Below, one piece after another: positions 23,665-38,200 of a stretch of DNA of 64,000 nucleotides. Under the pieces are notes generated by a model. That model had not been told where the DNA came from and did no database searches. It worked only from the letters and a program-made list of their open reading frames with translations. The stretch covers positions 7,834,545 through 7,898,544 of the forward strand of contig CM040447.1 in assembly GCA_022749755.1 (NCBI GenBank). The letters are read 5' to 3'. The position numbers were made by a program, and so were the translations under genes. This DNA comes from Azadirachta indica (lineage: Eukaryota > Streptophyta > Magnoliopsida > Sapindales > Meliaceae). How positions within the stretch are numbered: the stretch's first letter is position 1; each line of letters starts with the position of its first letter.

Positions 23665-24801
23665 ATGGCAGCAGTTATAGATATGTATAATAGCAGCAGT
23701 ACAACTACACAAATATTCTCAGATCCTTTCAGGGAAGAGTTGATGAAAGCACTGGAACCTTTTATGAAAAGTGCTTCTCCTAATTCAACTTCCTCTTCTT
23801 CTTCTTCTTCTTCTTCTTCTTCTTCTTCTTCTTCTTCTCCTCCTGCTTCTTTCTCACGTTACTCTTATTCCTCTCCAATTGCTTATTCAGAACCCAATAA
23901 CTTCTTCTATACTGAAAACTTTTGCTCCCCATCAAATTCCTACATGTTTTCTCAAGGGTTGATGGGTTTTGAGCAGCAACCAATTGGCTCAATTGGGCTA
24001 ATAAATCATCTCACCAATTCTCAAATCCTCCAAATCCAAAACCAAATCAATCTCCAACAACAGCAGCAACAAATTACTTCTCTTGCCGCCAAATCATCTG
24101 TACAAAGACAGAGCCAAATCAACAACTTTCTCTGCCCAAAAGCTGTTCCAATGAAACATGTCAACACTCAAGCAAAGCCAACGAAGCTTTATAGAGGAGT
24201 TAGGCAAAGGCATTGGGGCAAATGGGTTGCAGAAATTAGACTTCCTAAAAACAGAACAAGACTTTGGCTTGGTACTTTTGATACGGCTGAAGAAGCGGCT
24301 TTGGCTTATGACAAAGCTGCTTATAAGCTAAGAGGAGAATTTGCTAGACTCAACTTTCCCCACCTCAAACACCAGCAGGATTTTGGTGATTTCAAGCCTC
24401 TTCATTCTTCTGTTGATGCAAAATTGCAAGCAATTTGCCAAAGTTTGGCTGCTGCTAACAATAACACCCACAAGCAGCCGCCAGGGAAGCAGATTTGCGA
24501 AGAAGCTGAAGCTGAAGCTGAAAAAAAGCCAGTTTTCACATCACCAGTAGGTGGAAGCATGAAGTTTGATAACTATGAATTGAAAAGTGAACATTTTGAG
24601 TGTAAGGTGGAGAACAATTCATCATCATCTTCACCAGATCATTCATCATCTGATTTTGGTGGTTCTTCACCAGAATCTGATATTTCCTTCTTGGATTTCA
24701 ATGATCCCAAGTGGGAAAGTGAGATGGAGATTTTCGGACTGGAGAAATATCCTTCTGTGGAGATTGATTGGGAAGCCATTAGCAAACTATCCGAGCCATA
24801 A
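23665..24801 (+). CDS. RAP2-4: AP2/ERF transcription factor, DREB A-6 group, RAP2.4/WIND1-like
   Basis: Intronless, 378 residues. The N-terminus ([10 protein letters not shown], then [15 protein letters not shown]) matches the conserved RAP2.4-clade start. A run of 16 serines follows at residues 43-58, then a Gln-rich segment ([10 protein letters not shown]). The single AP2 domain spans about residues 176-233, from [19 protein letters not shown] through [17 protein letters not shown] to [11 protein letters not shown], followed by the clade-typical [20 protein letters not shown]. The acidic, Ser-rich C-terminus ends in [14 protein letters not shown], another clade hallmark and probable activation motif. 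Relatives bind DRE/GCC-type elements and act in drought, light, wound and redox responses; the WIND1 branch promotes dedifferentiation. It should be nuclear. Orthology to RAP2.4 rather than another A-6 member is likely, not proven. Confidence 0.95.
   Translation: MAAVIDMYNSSSTTTQIFSDPFREELMKALEPFMKSASPNSTSSSSSSSSSSSSSSSSPPASFSRYSYSSPIAYSEPNNFFYTENFCSPSNSYMFSQGLMGFEQQPIGSIGLINHLTNSQILQIQNQINLQQQQQQITSLAAKSSVQRQSQINNFLCPKAVPMKHVNTQAKPTKLYRGVRQRHWGKWVAEIRLPKNRTRLWLGTFDTAEEAALAYDKAAYKLRGEFARLNFPHLKHQQDFGDFKPLHSSVDAKLQAICQSLAAANNNTHKQPPGKQICEEAEAEAEKKPVFTSPVGGSMKFDNYELKSEHFECKVENNSSSSSPDHSSSDFGGSSPESDISFLDFNDPKWESEMEIFGLEKYPSVEIDWEAISKLSEP
23791..23838 (+). repeat. In-frame TCT repeat encoding polyserine
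   Basis: Sixteen consecutive serine codons, the first TCC and the rest TCT, inside the RAP2.4-like coding sequence (residues 43-58). Such a pure triplet tract can change length without breaking the frame. Confidence 0.95.
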
Positions 24802-27800
24802 AAATCATCATGTAATTCTAAGCTTTGGTATGCTTTTGTAGGTCTAGTTTTAGAGTCAAAAGTAGCAGCTTTTCTGCAATGAAATTTTTGAAATTTGCAG
24901 AAATTACTGCTATTAAGTCTTAATTTAGGAGTTTGTTAATATTTAATGTTAGCTTTAGTTTCAATCTCTCTTCGTCTTGGTCAGCATGGTGTTTTTGCTT
25001 CCATTCTTGACCATGGAGAGTTTTTTTCCTTTTCAGTTTTCATGGTTGTACTTTTGTAAAACGTTTTCAGCTTTTGAATAATGTTTATGGTATGTACTTT
25101 CTTTCCTTGTATTTTTGTTGTGGGAAATGCTTTCATTCATTGTTTTGTTTGTGTGAATTTTCCGATTTGATCTTGCTTAATAAAATCAATCAACTTCCAT
25201 AATAACCTTGATGAATTTGACTGAACGAAAAGATTAATTCATTGAACAATTTAATTAACCAAATGTGATGATTGGTTTTTTCTTAACATAAAAACGAGAC
25301 TGTAAATGAAATGAACATTAAAAAATATTACATGCATGCACAGCTCAAATTAAGGTTATTTTCTGATTTTGAAGACAGAATTTGATGTTGGTATTTATTA
25401 TATCATTTAAAAATTTATCAATTAAATAAATAAGTGCAATAAAACCATAAGGTATTGAAATAATGTTAAATCTCTTTTCTTGTAAGGTATTGATTGATTT
25501 CTTGTAATCTATTATCACTTAATTTTTCATGCACACAATGGAAATGGATTGATTAGGACATGAGACAAAACCAAATTATAAACCCTAACTGAAAATTATA
25601 TACGATATGATTAGTTTTAAAGCTAAACCAAAATCTAAACTATTGAAAACTGTGTGCTTGAATTGAATGAATGGTAAATATAAAAAGTTGCTTCTTTGTC
25701 TATTTGATTTTCAATTAAGCAATCTTCCTAATCTTGAATGGAAGTATTGCAAATTGTTTTCTCTCTTTCAGATTATGTCAATCAAATGAAACTTTCTGGG
25801 CCCAATCTACAGACAAAAATAAAAATAATTGATTACATAATTGGAAGCATCTGGATATGCATCTCCCTTAACTATAGATTTCTTATCTCAATCCCTCAAC
25901 GAGAACATTCAGTTAATTGAGAACACACAAAATAAATGAAATAAAATAAAATAAAATTCTCTAGAATTTTTTTTTTTTTTTATTTTTTGAAAGGGAAATG
26001 AATTCCTTACAAGTCATAATTTTTTATTTTGAGACAAAGTATCTTATCTTGGGAGGGTTGAGATAAGGGAATATGGAGGCCACCCACCACTCCTTTCCTC
26101 CCTAAATTGAAAATATTCTTATTCTTTCTTTTTTCAAAGCATAGAAAGACAAGTTCACATTACATTCACAAAATAAAAATGGAAGAAGAAAGTGACCATT
26201 AATTAATTGAGCCAAGAGGAATTCTTCCAAAGCTTAATTTGAACAATCTCTTATGACAACCATTCTTTCTTTAATCTTTTCATATATTCTTCATTATTTT
26301 TTTTTCAATCAATTGTTCCTTAAATTTTGTCCAATAAATAAAAAGTATCCAATAAGAGACTAAAAGTTGTGTGAATGAATGAAACTTGCAACTCTAAAAA
26401 GCAATGATTGATTCAAATTAATAATTCCATGAATGGTGGAAGGAAAAAGTTTTATCAAAATTCCCTCGTTGGCCTGGCCAATTCCCTTTACAGATTTTCT
26501 TCACTGTGGTTTTGCTTTAAGCTCTTTAACACAAAAAAAAAAAAAAAAAAAAAAACCTAGTATATGATTCTTTCTAATCTATTTTATTAGTGAAATTATT
26601 TCAAATCAAGTTTCAATAATTTTTTTTTTATATATGAAATATAGATCTGATTAAGTATAGGTATAACTTTAAAGCTCACCCAAGTGGAGTCATGCGTGAA
26701 AAGAGATGCTATGCAATTGCAATTGCTTTAGTGTATAACTATAGATTGATTTCGTGAAGTGAAATCAATTCCCATATGCTTACATTTCAACAAGAGAGAA
26801 AAGAAAAGAAAGTGATAGATAATGATGGTGAAGAATTGCACAAATGAAATACATTTAGATTTTAATATATAATTTATGAGTTGAAGATATTGTAATAAGA
26901 AAATTGAAAACTGTAAGGAGAAAATTGGTTGATGTTAGCGTAGTTAAAAAGTGAAGAGACATATGAATTGGAATTATGGTTATAGATGGACGGGCAGTTG
27001 AAACGTTTAATCAACTTGATCCATTTGTCTTTATTACCAAATAGTAGCTGGTAGTTGGAAACTTAATCATGCATGTTGTGGAAAAGAAAAAACCAATAAA
27101 AAAAAAAAGAGAGAGAGGAAGAGGGAGAAATATATTGTGAAAACTTGTAAAGGATAATGTTATTTGAAACTTTGTGAATTAATTGTCGGATTGTGATGAA
27201 TTCTTTTTAAAATTTTAAGTGAAAAAAAGAAAAAAAAAACACTTTTTATTTAAGAGTATTTACATGTTTAATTATAATATCCACTTATTTGTCGCTGACT
27301 TAATTAAAAGAATAAGTGTTTATTTAATTTAATTTTTTTCTTAATCACAAAATTTTTTTTAATGATAAAATTCTTTTTAAATTTTTTAATATTATTTGAT
27401 CGATACTAGATAATAACTTTTGATAATTAAAAAAGTTATTTTCCTTCATTTTTTATGATAAAAATTTTTCAGCTGTTTTAAAAGATGTAATTGTTTAAAA
27501 TTTGATTAGTTTATGTTATTTTTTTTAAAATTAAATATTAAAAATTTATATATTAAAGTAATTACTCAAATTTTTTAAAAAATTATTTGTCACGACTAAA
27601 TGATTAATAAATTTTTGTTATAAATTCTACGTATATAAGTTTTATGAGTAAAAGATTTATTTTAAAAAGTTTTACTTAAAAAGTTATATTAAACCGACCC
27701 TAAATTTATTAAAATTTATATTAAATGTTGTTCATTGGTTTAATTAATAAAATTGTTTGAAGTAATATGAAAGTTTGAAATTTGAATATTGTTTATATTA

Positions 27801-29765
27801 AAATTTAGAAGTTAAGGTTACTAACTATATTTATGTAACAATATTATAGAAAATTTTGATTTTAATCAATAATTTGTATTACAACTTTTTTTTGTTTTAT
27901 ATAGATTTGCTTGTTTTTTACACATTAAGCAAATCAAAAGAAAATAAAAACTATTATTAAATCCAACGGGAGTAAAAGTTTTTATTGGAACGGGTAAAGG
28001 TACCCGAAAAAACCATGATTTTCTATTAGGCCACTCTACCCATTTTCAGATTAATACTAAACACATCCATGGCATTTCTCAAGATACTCACTACCCAAAT
28101 TTGTTTAATTTCAGAATTTTAAAGAATTATTCTAAAGACCCCCACTTATTCACTAAACACCCACCATACATCCCTCAAAAATCATTATAAAATTCGTTTT
28201 AAAGAATAATATATCAAATAATTAAAATATTAAATGCATATTTAAACATATGTATATAGATTTTATAAACACTTGATTCTCCAATATTAAACACTCCATT
28301 TCTTATTTCCCACTGTGTAATTGGATTTTTTTTGAGATTTTTTACACGACAAAAGCAAAAACAACATGAACACAATTTCTCTTTACTACATGCGTTTTCG
28401 TACGATGCCATTTGGGCCGCCCACTAAATGGCAGTGGTCTTCAATTTTAGTTTGAAACGGTGTACTTCTAAATGCACCACAAAAATATATCTAAATGCCC
28501 CCACTTCTGTATAATAAGAAGGTTGTGCATTCTTCAGAAAGGGTATACTCAGAATATATTGTAGTGAACTTAGTAAAACTCTTTTGGGTCCAACCCCAAA
28601 GAATTAAAACGCTACTTATAAATGAATTCCCAGCTTTCTCACTTACCCGAGGGTTTCTAGTAATCAAGTGGGGGCTATTTAGCAAATAAATGGAGGTTAT
28701 TATTTCCACTCCATTAGTTAATTTCCAATCTTTTACTTTATTTAGCTAAAAAAATTTCCAAAAAAATGGTGCTATTTATAACCCTTCAAATTTTTTATAA
28801 AACTTTATTTTAACCAATATTCCATCAAATAATTTAAAGCTAAATATAAATATAAATCATATAAAATCACATTACACATATAATTGTGTCCCGTAAGGTG
28901 AATAACGACGTTGACTTATTCATGTTTGTATATCTTTATACAGGTATATATATTTTATAAAGATTTTATAAATTTTTTTATATAAATAAAATCATCTAAC
29001 GTTTGAAAGGAGGTGCATCAAGAAAGACAATAGGAGCATTTAGATTAACGCACTTTTACTGTCTGGGCCAAGCAAAAGGCCCATATCACTTAAACGGTTC
29101 AACATTGTTTAAAATACTTGGGCCCTTTTGTTATTTGTGGCCCTATTTTTAACGAAGGTTCTCTCTCTCTCCTGTTTTTTTTAACAAGTGTTTGTTTGTT
29201 CAAGTTTTGTAAGTAAAATGGAAGAACAAAACTCTAAAAATAGTTTACAAATTAAGGAGTAAAATGATAAATTTTAAATATGAACATACTTTATTAGTCT
29301 TAATTATAAATAAAATGTCTTATATTGAATTTAAAGTTCTTATAAGCCCAATTAAATTGCATTTCGAAAATACATGTACATTTGAAGAAGTTGATATATA
29401 TAATGTATCGTTGTCTCTCTTATGGTAAAATCCTCTTATTTTAATTCCTTTATTTTGAATCCATTGTGACTAAATGTAAGACTTGTGCCAAAAGCTAATC
29501 ACATCGAGCTGAAATCACTAACTAATTAATACCAATATAATAATAATAGTAATACAATAGAGAATAGTGAATGGCGAATACAAATATACATAGATACATA
29601 GGCTTTATGCAATTGATTGATCGGAGCCAAGCATGTGATTCCAAATTAATTAAGAGTTTAACTTAGAAAAATTAATCAATGAAAACTGTAGGTTTCAAAT
29701 TATTTATGCTTCCACACCTACCTAAAAATGACCTTTAACAATCATTAATGATGTGTCATACATGC

Positions 29766-29798
<33 letters not shown>

Positions 29799-32700
29799 GT
29801 TTTGGTTTCTTTCAATTTTCATGATTGTGACAATTTATAAACTAAGATATCTATGTTATTTTATAGTTAGGTTTATTTCTTAACGGGTGTAAGCTAGCTA
29901 TCCCACCACATTAACTAACTTTTCAATAATATTAATATTCTCTAATCTTTCTAATTGTCAATATACCAAATCCTTGAATTCTCTTTTCGGATTCTTCTCC
30001 TTTGTTATTTTTTCAAAAAATTCTTTTGAATAATTTTCTATATAATGTGTTCATTTGACACTTGTAAAAGTACTTCAAACCTTTTTTCGTTTAAGTGTGG
30101 TAGTTCAAAGTAGTTTACATTATCAAGAAAGCTTAATTTAACACTAATTTTACTATTTGACATTGACTACCAAAGATTAATTAGTTTGCTTCTAAATACA
30201 AGATTTCTCTTCTACTTTTGACATCTTGCATTGCTTGTTCTGTCTTATTCTTCCTCTTTTCAATAATATTTGTAGATTTAATTTATGTTTCTGTCAACAT
30301 CTCTTTCTTCTTTATTTTTAATTTAAATATACTTATTTTTATGGTAATTAATTCGTAATATATTAAAATAGTAGTGTTAAATATACAAATTTAATTATAT
30401 AAGTTAATGCAATAATGTCATATCAATATCAGATATCTTATATTTTCACAAGAGTTAAAAAAAAAAAGATCATATGGGACATGTGACAACATTTTAATTA
30501 TGTTGCGTGTATTGATTTGTATATAAGAGTTTACACACAAGTTTGTATTTGTAGTATTACTTATATTAAAATCTATTTTTGATATTACTAAAATTATATT
30601 TTCATTAATTTCGGTGATGAATACTTCTTTAATCTAGAAATAATTATAAGATTTTTTTTTTGGGTATTAACTAATTTACCTGTTAGAGAGTTTTTAGAGC
30701 CATATAACATAAAAAATTTTACAAAAAATACATCTTAATCATACTGTTACAACTCAATCACGAGAGCATTATTCCAAAGTTTGGCAAAACTTAAGAAGTA
30801 TTTAGAAAATAATCAAAAGCATATACATGATATCATTACTTGGCCCAAAAGTTAATACTAAGTTTGACCAACGCATAAATAAATTATTTGAGACAGCTTA
30901 ATGTTTGAAGAGTTTAGAACCGTTAAGAATCCCATCAATCAAATATAATATTTTTGCCACCTCATTTTGATCCATTTAATTAATTATTTCATTATCTTCA
31001 ACGCCAATAATACCCGTTTGCATGCTTCAAAATACATTATATTATACAATTCTTTAATTAAATATATATATTAATTATTATATGATCTTTTCACCATCCC
31101 ACTTAGAAACTATGATTACTTATTTTACAAGCTTATTTGATGTAACATATGTTAATTTTGAATAGGTATAATTTGAGTTACAAAAGTCTAAATTAGGTAT
31201 ATTATATAATGTGTTAATAGACTTTTTATCAAATTTAACTGTTCAAAATCTCAAGTTCGTGTTCGAAATTTTTTTTTTTTCATTTTTAGATAACAAATTT
31301 TAAATTAAGTTATCAATTATTTTCATAGGATTCTACTATTTTGTTAGGTAACAAACGTACACTTTTGTCAAATTTTTTTAAAATTTGGCATATAAATAAT
31401 TAATAAATAAAATTTTATTTTTTCTCGTCTTTTACATTTTTTACAAAGTTATTAATCTTATAATAAAATTAAAAAACATGTAAACTTTTTTTATGAAATC
31501 AAAACGTAGTTATCTAAAATTGATGAAATTAATTATCTAAAAATAAAGAATCACTCTCTCAAATCTTTTTTTTTTTTCTTGATTTAGCCATGCATTCTTT
31601 GATTCTCATCTCAATCTTTATGCTCGCCAATTTGGTTCATGACGTTTGTAGATTTAATTTAGACCACAAAATCAAATGAATAATTCTAATTAAATAATTA
31701 ATTCGATATCTTTTTAGCTAGTAACGTGATTTGGTTTAGGGATCATGTGAAGTGTTAGAGATCTATCTTTCGTAATCACAAATTAAGATTCAATTAGTTT
31801 TCACTTTTTAATTGTTTTTATTTTAAAATTTTTGTTTTGTAATCCCAATTTGGAATCACACATTTGACTCACCCATGTGGGCTAAATAGTTTTTCGAAAT
31901 TATTATAATTATCATTTGGTCGACTTAATTATTCGGAACTTTCAACAAGAAATTAAAAGTCTAGTTAGGTGAAAAGAATATAAACCAAACTTTGGAGAAT
32001 AGAGAAATTTGTTCATCATGAAATTCGTGGATTCTTTTGTTCAAATATTCTGTGGAAAAAAATTAGAATTAATGCTCTTCAAGGAAACTTGCCGCTTAAA
32101 TTCTAAGAGTTTGTAGGCGCTAGACTTGCAATATATTCTTATTTGATTCTTACTTTTTCTTTTTCATATATCATCCGATCAATAATTAGAAATACATGTA
32201 GAAAAGTAAACAATTTACATAATTATTTACCAAATAAAAACGAGTAAAATTTTATCAAAATTTTAAATGTTGCGTTTTAAAATTAACTAGAAGTAGAGCA
32301 ATTATTAACAAGAAGCGAGTTACAATAGGGCCTAAACATGCATTGATCCCAATCTCCACAAAATTTTTCAAATTAGGTTTTAATATTTTTGCACCACCTA
32401 ATTTGGAAAAGGGAGCATTTTTATCTTTAATTTCAAAACTTGTATATATTTCTTAAATTTAGCTCATTAATTCGACTTTTTGGATATTTCAATCTCTCAT
32501 TTTCTCACGGTATGTTATCAAATTTGATGATATACGGTGGTATATATACTTTATTAGAAGCCTTTAATTTACAACATATTTAATACATTGAATTGTACAC
32601 AGAATAATAATTTTTGTAAAATTATATTATATTGTATCATATTAAATTGTATCGTTGAATATTTAGTTTGAAAAATTTTTAGAAACCCGAACTCCAATTA

Positions 32701-34589
32701 TTAAATCCTAACATATTAATTTGGTCTAGTGTTCAAAGTCAAGGAACAATCGTGCAATTATATATATGTTAATGAAGGCAAAACTTAATTAATTGACTAA
32801 AAGCCAGATTAATTAAATTAAGCATCTTTTTTCTGTCATGCTGAAGAGAGGCTTCTCCATCTTCGAGAGACGTAGAGAATGAAAATTTCATTTCATGATT
32901 TGTTTTAGTTAAATTAACGTTGTGAGCTCTAGAAATTCAAACATGAATCAATTGATCAATCAACTTCATTCTCACCTAATAAACTGCTTAATTCATTATA
33001 AAGTCATAAAATATATATTAATCTTTTCTTGACTATGAAGTCTACTTAAACAAGTGATATGATTCACACAATTGTATGATGACCATGATTTAAATTAATA
33101 AAACTTTTAATTTTTATCCAATGTAAATGGTCATAATTTGTAAAAAAATAAATTTGTATACATAATGTTGTTAACAACTTCGTTTTGAATTATTATAAGA
33201 TCATAAACATTCACATTTTAAAAAAAAAAAATTGTTAAAAATATGTATGTATTTATATTTATAAGAAATGAGATTCGATTGAAATAATGAAAATTGACAA
33301 CCTCAATGTGAACGTTTTTCTAATTTATTTGTAAATCGTTTTGTTTTATATGCTTTCCAAGGTTCATTTCATCATTTCTTAGCAATAATTTGGAGATTAG
33401 CATGAATCAAAAGTTTATTAATTATTAAAGATGGTCATTTGAAGTAATCTTTCAACAAAAGATGACCAAACAAAAAAGCCTCCTGCCTCCATGTAATGTT
33501 GTAGATACCAACAAGAAAGAAAGCTGGCAGTCAATAGCTTATTATTAAGTTATTCATCAAGTGGATTTAACTTAATTATTAAAGTCAACACGGTTAATTA
33601 AAATAATAACAAAATTACATCAGTATTAATTAACAAAATAATACTCACTATTCTCATTTGTAAAAGTTTATAAATTTTATTCTTGCTATCAATTTTCTTG
33701 TGTACATTCTAAAATTTTCTCCATTTTCTTTCATTTTCTTACAACCAACAAATTCTAGACAAACAATCAAAATTTTTCTTCCACATTCATTGAAACAGAA
33801 AATTAATGAACTGGCCGACATCCCCATTTGTCGACTTCAATTGATTTGTTATAAGAAAAAAGAATTAAGAAAAAGATTTAGATGATGATTAACAATCTAT
33901 CCCACAAGATAACTATTGAAGATAATTAGCAGGAAAATCACTTTAAAGATAAGTGCTTTTAGAAACAACTTATTAAATCTACCATACTTGTGAGTTGGCA
34001 TTTTTTTAAATAACTTTTAGATCCCCTTCTTCAATCTCCACCAATCATATCAAAATCAAATCATGATTTGCAAATTAATTAACTTTATAATCTTCCCCTT
34101 CAGGGTTTCTTTCACTTTTTTATTTTACTCAAAAAGCAGATCAAGTACTATTAATTAAAAAAAAAGTTGATGAATTTCAATTTGCTGTTAATCAATTCTT
34201 AATTTAATCTTAATCTTTAGTGGAAGTCCATCATTCCAACGTGTTACTTAGTAGGAAAGGTCCCATTACATATCAAATCACCAACTGTTTCAGTTGCAAA
34301 TGGTTAATTAAGGAAATGATTAATTAATTAATTTTATCAATTTTATTTTTTAAAAAAGTTGAATTTTATCTTCAAATCTTGGCTTCATATATCCTAATTG
34401 CCTTTTTCTTTACATGATAATAAAGTTTGAATTATAATAATTAATTATTAATTTTTATTATTAATAATAATATTCAAGAACCCAAATGAAGATAAAAAGA
34501 GATAAACGCTTGGAAGCTTGGAGATTCATGATCAAGCTCAATCCCCCGCTTTTAGACACGAAGATATATATATATATATATATATTTCT
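24802..34589. other. Gene-poor AT-rich DNA
   Basis: After the 3' region of the RAP2.4-like gene (to about 25200) I find no supported gene. There are (TA)n tracts near 29778-29798 and 34566-34585, a 22-23 base A tract near 26531, and many poly-T runs. Short ORFs near 25.7, 28.2-28.7 and 33.7 kb are of low complexity and lack domain features. Confidence 0.55.
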
Positions 34590-35210
34590 ATGGAGTAATA
34601 ACATCTAGGTCCTTAAAAATTTTCTGTTTACAAGTCAGGACATAATGTGTACATTCTCAATATATAAATCCCTAACTCCTATTGAAATGATCAAACTATG
34701 CTTTGTTAAATTTCAGGACCAGAATTATCTCGTACTTTAAGTTTTACTTGAGTATACACCATCGTGATTGGTATTTAATAAATGAAAGTACAATAAAAAT
34801 AAATAAATTCTAACTATATATATAGATAACAATATTACACATGCCAAAAGAACTTTAAAATGATAATTAAGTTAATATAAACAAAGGATGCTAATTTAAG
34901 AATATAATTTTATTTAACTCTATGCTTTAAGAATATCGATAATTTGAATGTAGGTGCATGCTAATTGCTTTAATCAGTAAAAACTATTATAGTGGTATAA
35001 AAAAACTTGAACTTCAAATGTTATTCATACCTGATTAGAGAAGAGGTGAGTATAGTTTTTATAATTTAAAAAAAAAGAAAAAAAAAATTAAGAAGTATAT
35101 ATCAACCATTTGAATAAGGGTCAATAAGCTATTTGATATAAATAAAACAAGAATGTTTTATGTTAAAATAAAAAAAAATACAAGGATCAAAATGTAATTA
35201 TCCCATTGTT
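34590..35210. repeat. Dispersed repeat, copy A
   Basis: By eye, both ends of this ~620-base segment align with the segment at 58355-58990 in the same orientation and at similar spacing. The left end shares TAATAACA, then TCCTT, ACATAAT and TTGAAAT-AT. The right end shares TTTGATATAAATAAA and a terminal ATTATCC. The middle is diverged. There is no ORF, so it is probably a non-autonomous element. Confidence 0.45.
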
Positions 35211-38200
35211 CTATATGTGGACAAATTTGGATGGATTTTGCCGACCTCTAATTTTGAGGATAAGAGCTTTTAATAACGTTCTGATGTAATGATGATATAT
35301 ATGATGACATTTTTTGATGATATGATTAGTATTTTCTCATAAGGGACAAAGAACATTGGGGGAGAGCAATGGAAGAAGATAGAGAGCTAGGGATAAGCAT
35401 GAAAGATCTAAAAGAATTGCATGCCTAACATGTAAAAGTTGCAATCTTTTTGCCAAAAATAGTAGAATTCAAAAGCTATTAGAACTTTGAATTATTTCCT
35501 TTTGAGTAATTGGGTTTTGAAAATTTTTGGTGGCATTGATTCGTTCATGCGCTGGCTTTTTTGTACATATTATTTTTGGTTGGTGGTATTTGCATATCTT
35601 CTTTTGGTTTCTAGTTGTAATTTTTTGGTTTTATTTAACAACATTGATGTGATTAATTTCCATAATTTAAGAAAAAAGGAAAAACTTTTCAAATATGCAT
35701 TTCTTTTAATCATATAAATATAACGTATAAATATGTGTCGGCGTCAAAATTTTACGAAATAAATATACGAAAACTTTTTAATTAAAATAATTGAAAGATG
35801 TATTACGTATCAATCCATTTATTAATCGAATGATAATGAATTTGAAATGAAAGTCAATTGTCTATGAAGATTATTAGAGAAAAGTATAAGCATATGTAAT
35901 ATATGATTAATTCTTTTCCGTGTAATAGTATGCTTCTTGGATATTTCCAATGATTAAAGTATTAAAAAGAGAGAAGAAAACATAAATTAACGACGGAAGT
36001 GAAGGATATGATAAAAAGAAAAAGTGTAGAAAATGACCATTGCTGGCAGAATAAGGATATTCTTTTGAAAAAATTAAAGAAAAAGAAGATAAACCACGTA
36101 ATAAAGACAAAAATAAAATTAAAAAAAAAAAAAGAAGAAAGAGAGAGAAGATAATTTTACCTTTGATAATGTGTTTATATATATATATATATATATATAT
36201 TCTAGAATGATACATGAAAAAAAAAAATATAACAGTATATAAACTTTTTTGGGTATGATTAAATCTATAAAACATATTACTAATTAATTCATGTAGTATT
36301 GCAAAACAATATAATTTGTATAATTGGGTGGTATTTAATTGATTGATTGATTAATTAATTAATTTTTACAATTAAGTAGAGACAAGTCAAGTTGACAATG
36401 TGACAATAATAATTAAATTGAAGAAGCAAAAGAGAGAAGAATTTTGATACGTGGCAATTATGTATGAACAAAGGATACATGGGGTCCATAAACCGACCTC
36501 TATTTTCCAAGGGAAGCAGCTTTATTTCTAATTATTTTTCCTCTTTTTAAAAAATTTTATTCTTTGATTAATTAGTTGTTAATTTTATTTCTAAGGTTCT
36601 CTTCAATAATAATACCTAGAATAATGCTTTGTTTTATTCTATTCTAGCACTTGAAAACTATATGATATACATTGAACTCAATTAAAGTAAGAACAATATC
36701 TAAGAGAAAAATATCAACAACGTTGCTTAGTGTTAAAGAATTTCACACATGCATGCAGATGATAATTATATATATATATATATATATAAAATCAAATTTA
36801 AGATTAAATAATGTTGTATAATTATTAAATACCGTTGCTTAAAGTCAAATATAAATTTTATTGTGAATATTAATAAGTTTTAAAATTAATGCTAGAAAAT
36901 ATACTATAATTCTCAACATATTATTAAAAACAAATTTTGTAACGTTCAAATTTTCAAATATTATATATATATATATTTAAATATAAGAGTAGGTAAAATT
37001 TAAAACATATATTTTCTTATTTTTTACATTTAATTTTCAAATCTTATATATAAAATATCAAATGAGAATTAGATGAAAATAGTCATCCAATCTCTCATTT
37101 TATTATCTTTTGTATAATATAATAATATCAACTCACAAGGTATCAAAACAAAAATTAATGAATTATAATTAAGAGCTATTCTCATCGTTTATATGTATAC
37201 GTGTATTACAGTGAATAAAGTTACTAATTTAAACAGTGATTTTAAAAAAATTCATATTTTCTAATTTTTTTTTAGTATAAATTTTAGAATATATATAAAA
37301 TTACACCTAATAATGGAATCAATGTCATAATTGATGTTACGTGATAAACAATTCATAAGAACCAATTATATTTATGTTATTATTAAATATAATTAGTGGC
37401 CTTGCTCTGGTTAGTTGACAGTTAACTCGAACCAAAAAAAAAAAAAAAAAAAAATAGACAGAAGTGTTGCGTGTTTTAAGTCTTGGTCTTTAGGTTCAAT
37501 TAGTTAGCTGTTAGTTAATTTCGTGATACAAAACTCTCTTTTGAATTGACTTGTTTCTTTTGTCTGACACCTAATGCTCTTACATGTATCTATTTGGTCA
37601 ATTTCCAATTACCCCCCCATGAGAGAGATAACCTAGTGGATGACCAAGACTTTTGAAAAAGATAGTTCCCCTTAATTAATTTTTATGCCATCATTTAAAT
37701 ATGTAAAATATTAGAAACGAATTTTTATTTTATTGTATTACCATCCACAAGTTCAAAAAACAGTGCATATTTTGTCCGCTTATTATATAAATTATTCTTA
37801 GAATTTTTCCCGGTAAAATTATATACGATAATTATTATTAATATGAATTATTACGTAAACTTTATATCTCAATTTTTTAAAATCTTATGCAAATGATAGA
37901 GGAGATCCAAAATTAGTTCTTGATTATGGGGATTGAAAGGTGATCTTTGTGAGGTGGAAACCGAAAGAAAATAGAAATGTCGAGGGACCCACAAGAATTG
38001 CGATCATTTTATCATTAAAAAAAAAAATGAATGAATGGCTAAGACGGGGCCATAGATGATCATATCGTGGCAAAAAAATAACAAAAGTGTTGATCAACAA
38101 ATGGGTCCCGCACGGCAGTCAGCCGAAAGTTATCGGATACCGTTAGATGCGTGGCAGTTATTTCAGTTTCTATAGAAGCCAACGGATTCTTCTTCTCCTT

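Noticed and set aside
26531..26553. Long A tract as the tail of a retroposed element
   Set aside because: No target-site duplication and no recognisable element body upstream.
35907..36275. 122-residue reverse ORF
   Set aside because: Built from (TA)n and poly-T tracts; low complexity throughout.
37390..37520. Imperfect inverted repeat flanking an A tract (GTTAACTCGAACC and GGTTCAATTAGTTAGC)
   Set aside because: Arms match poorly and no terminal duplication is seen; likely chance in AT-rich DNA.
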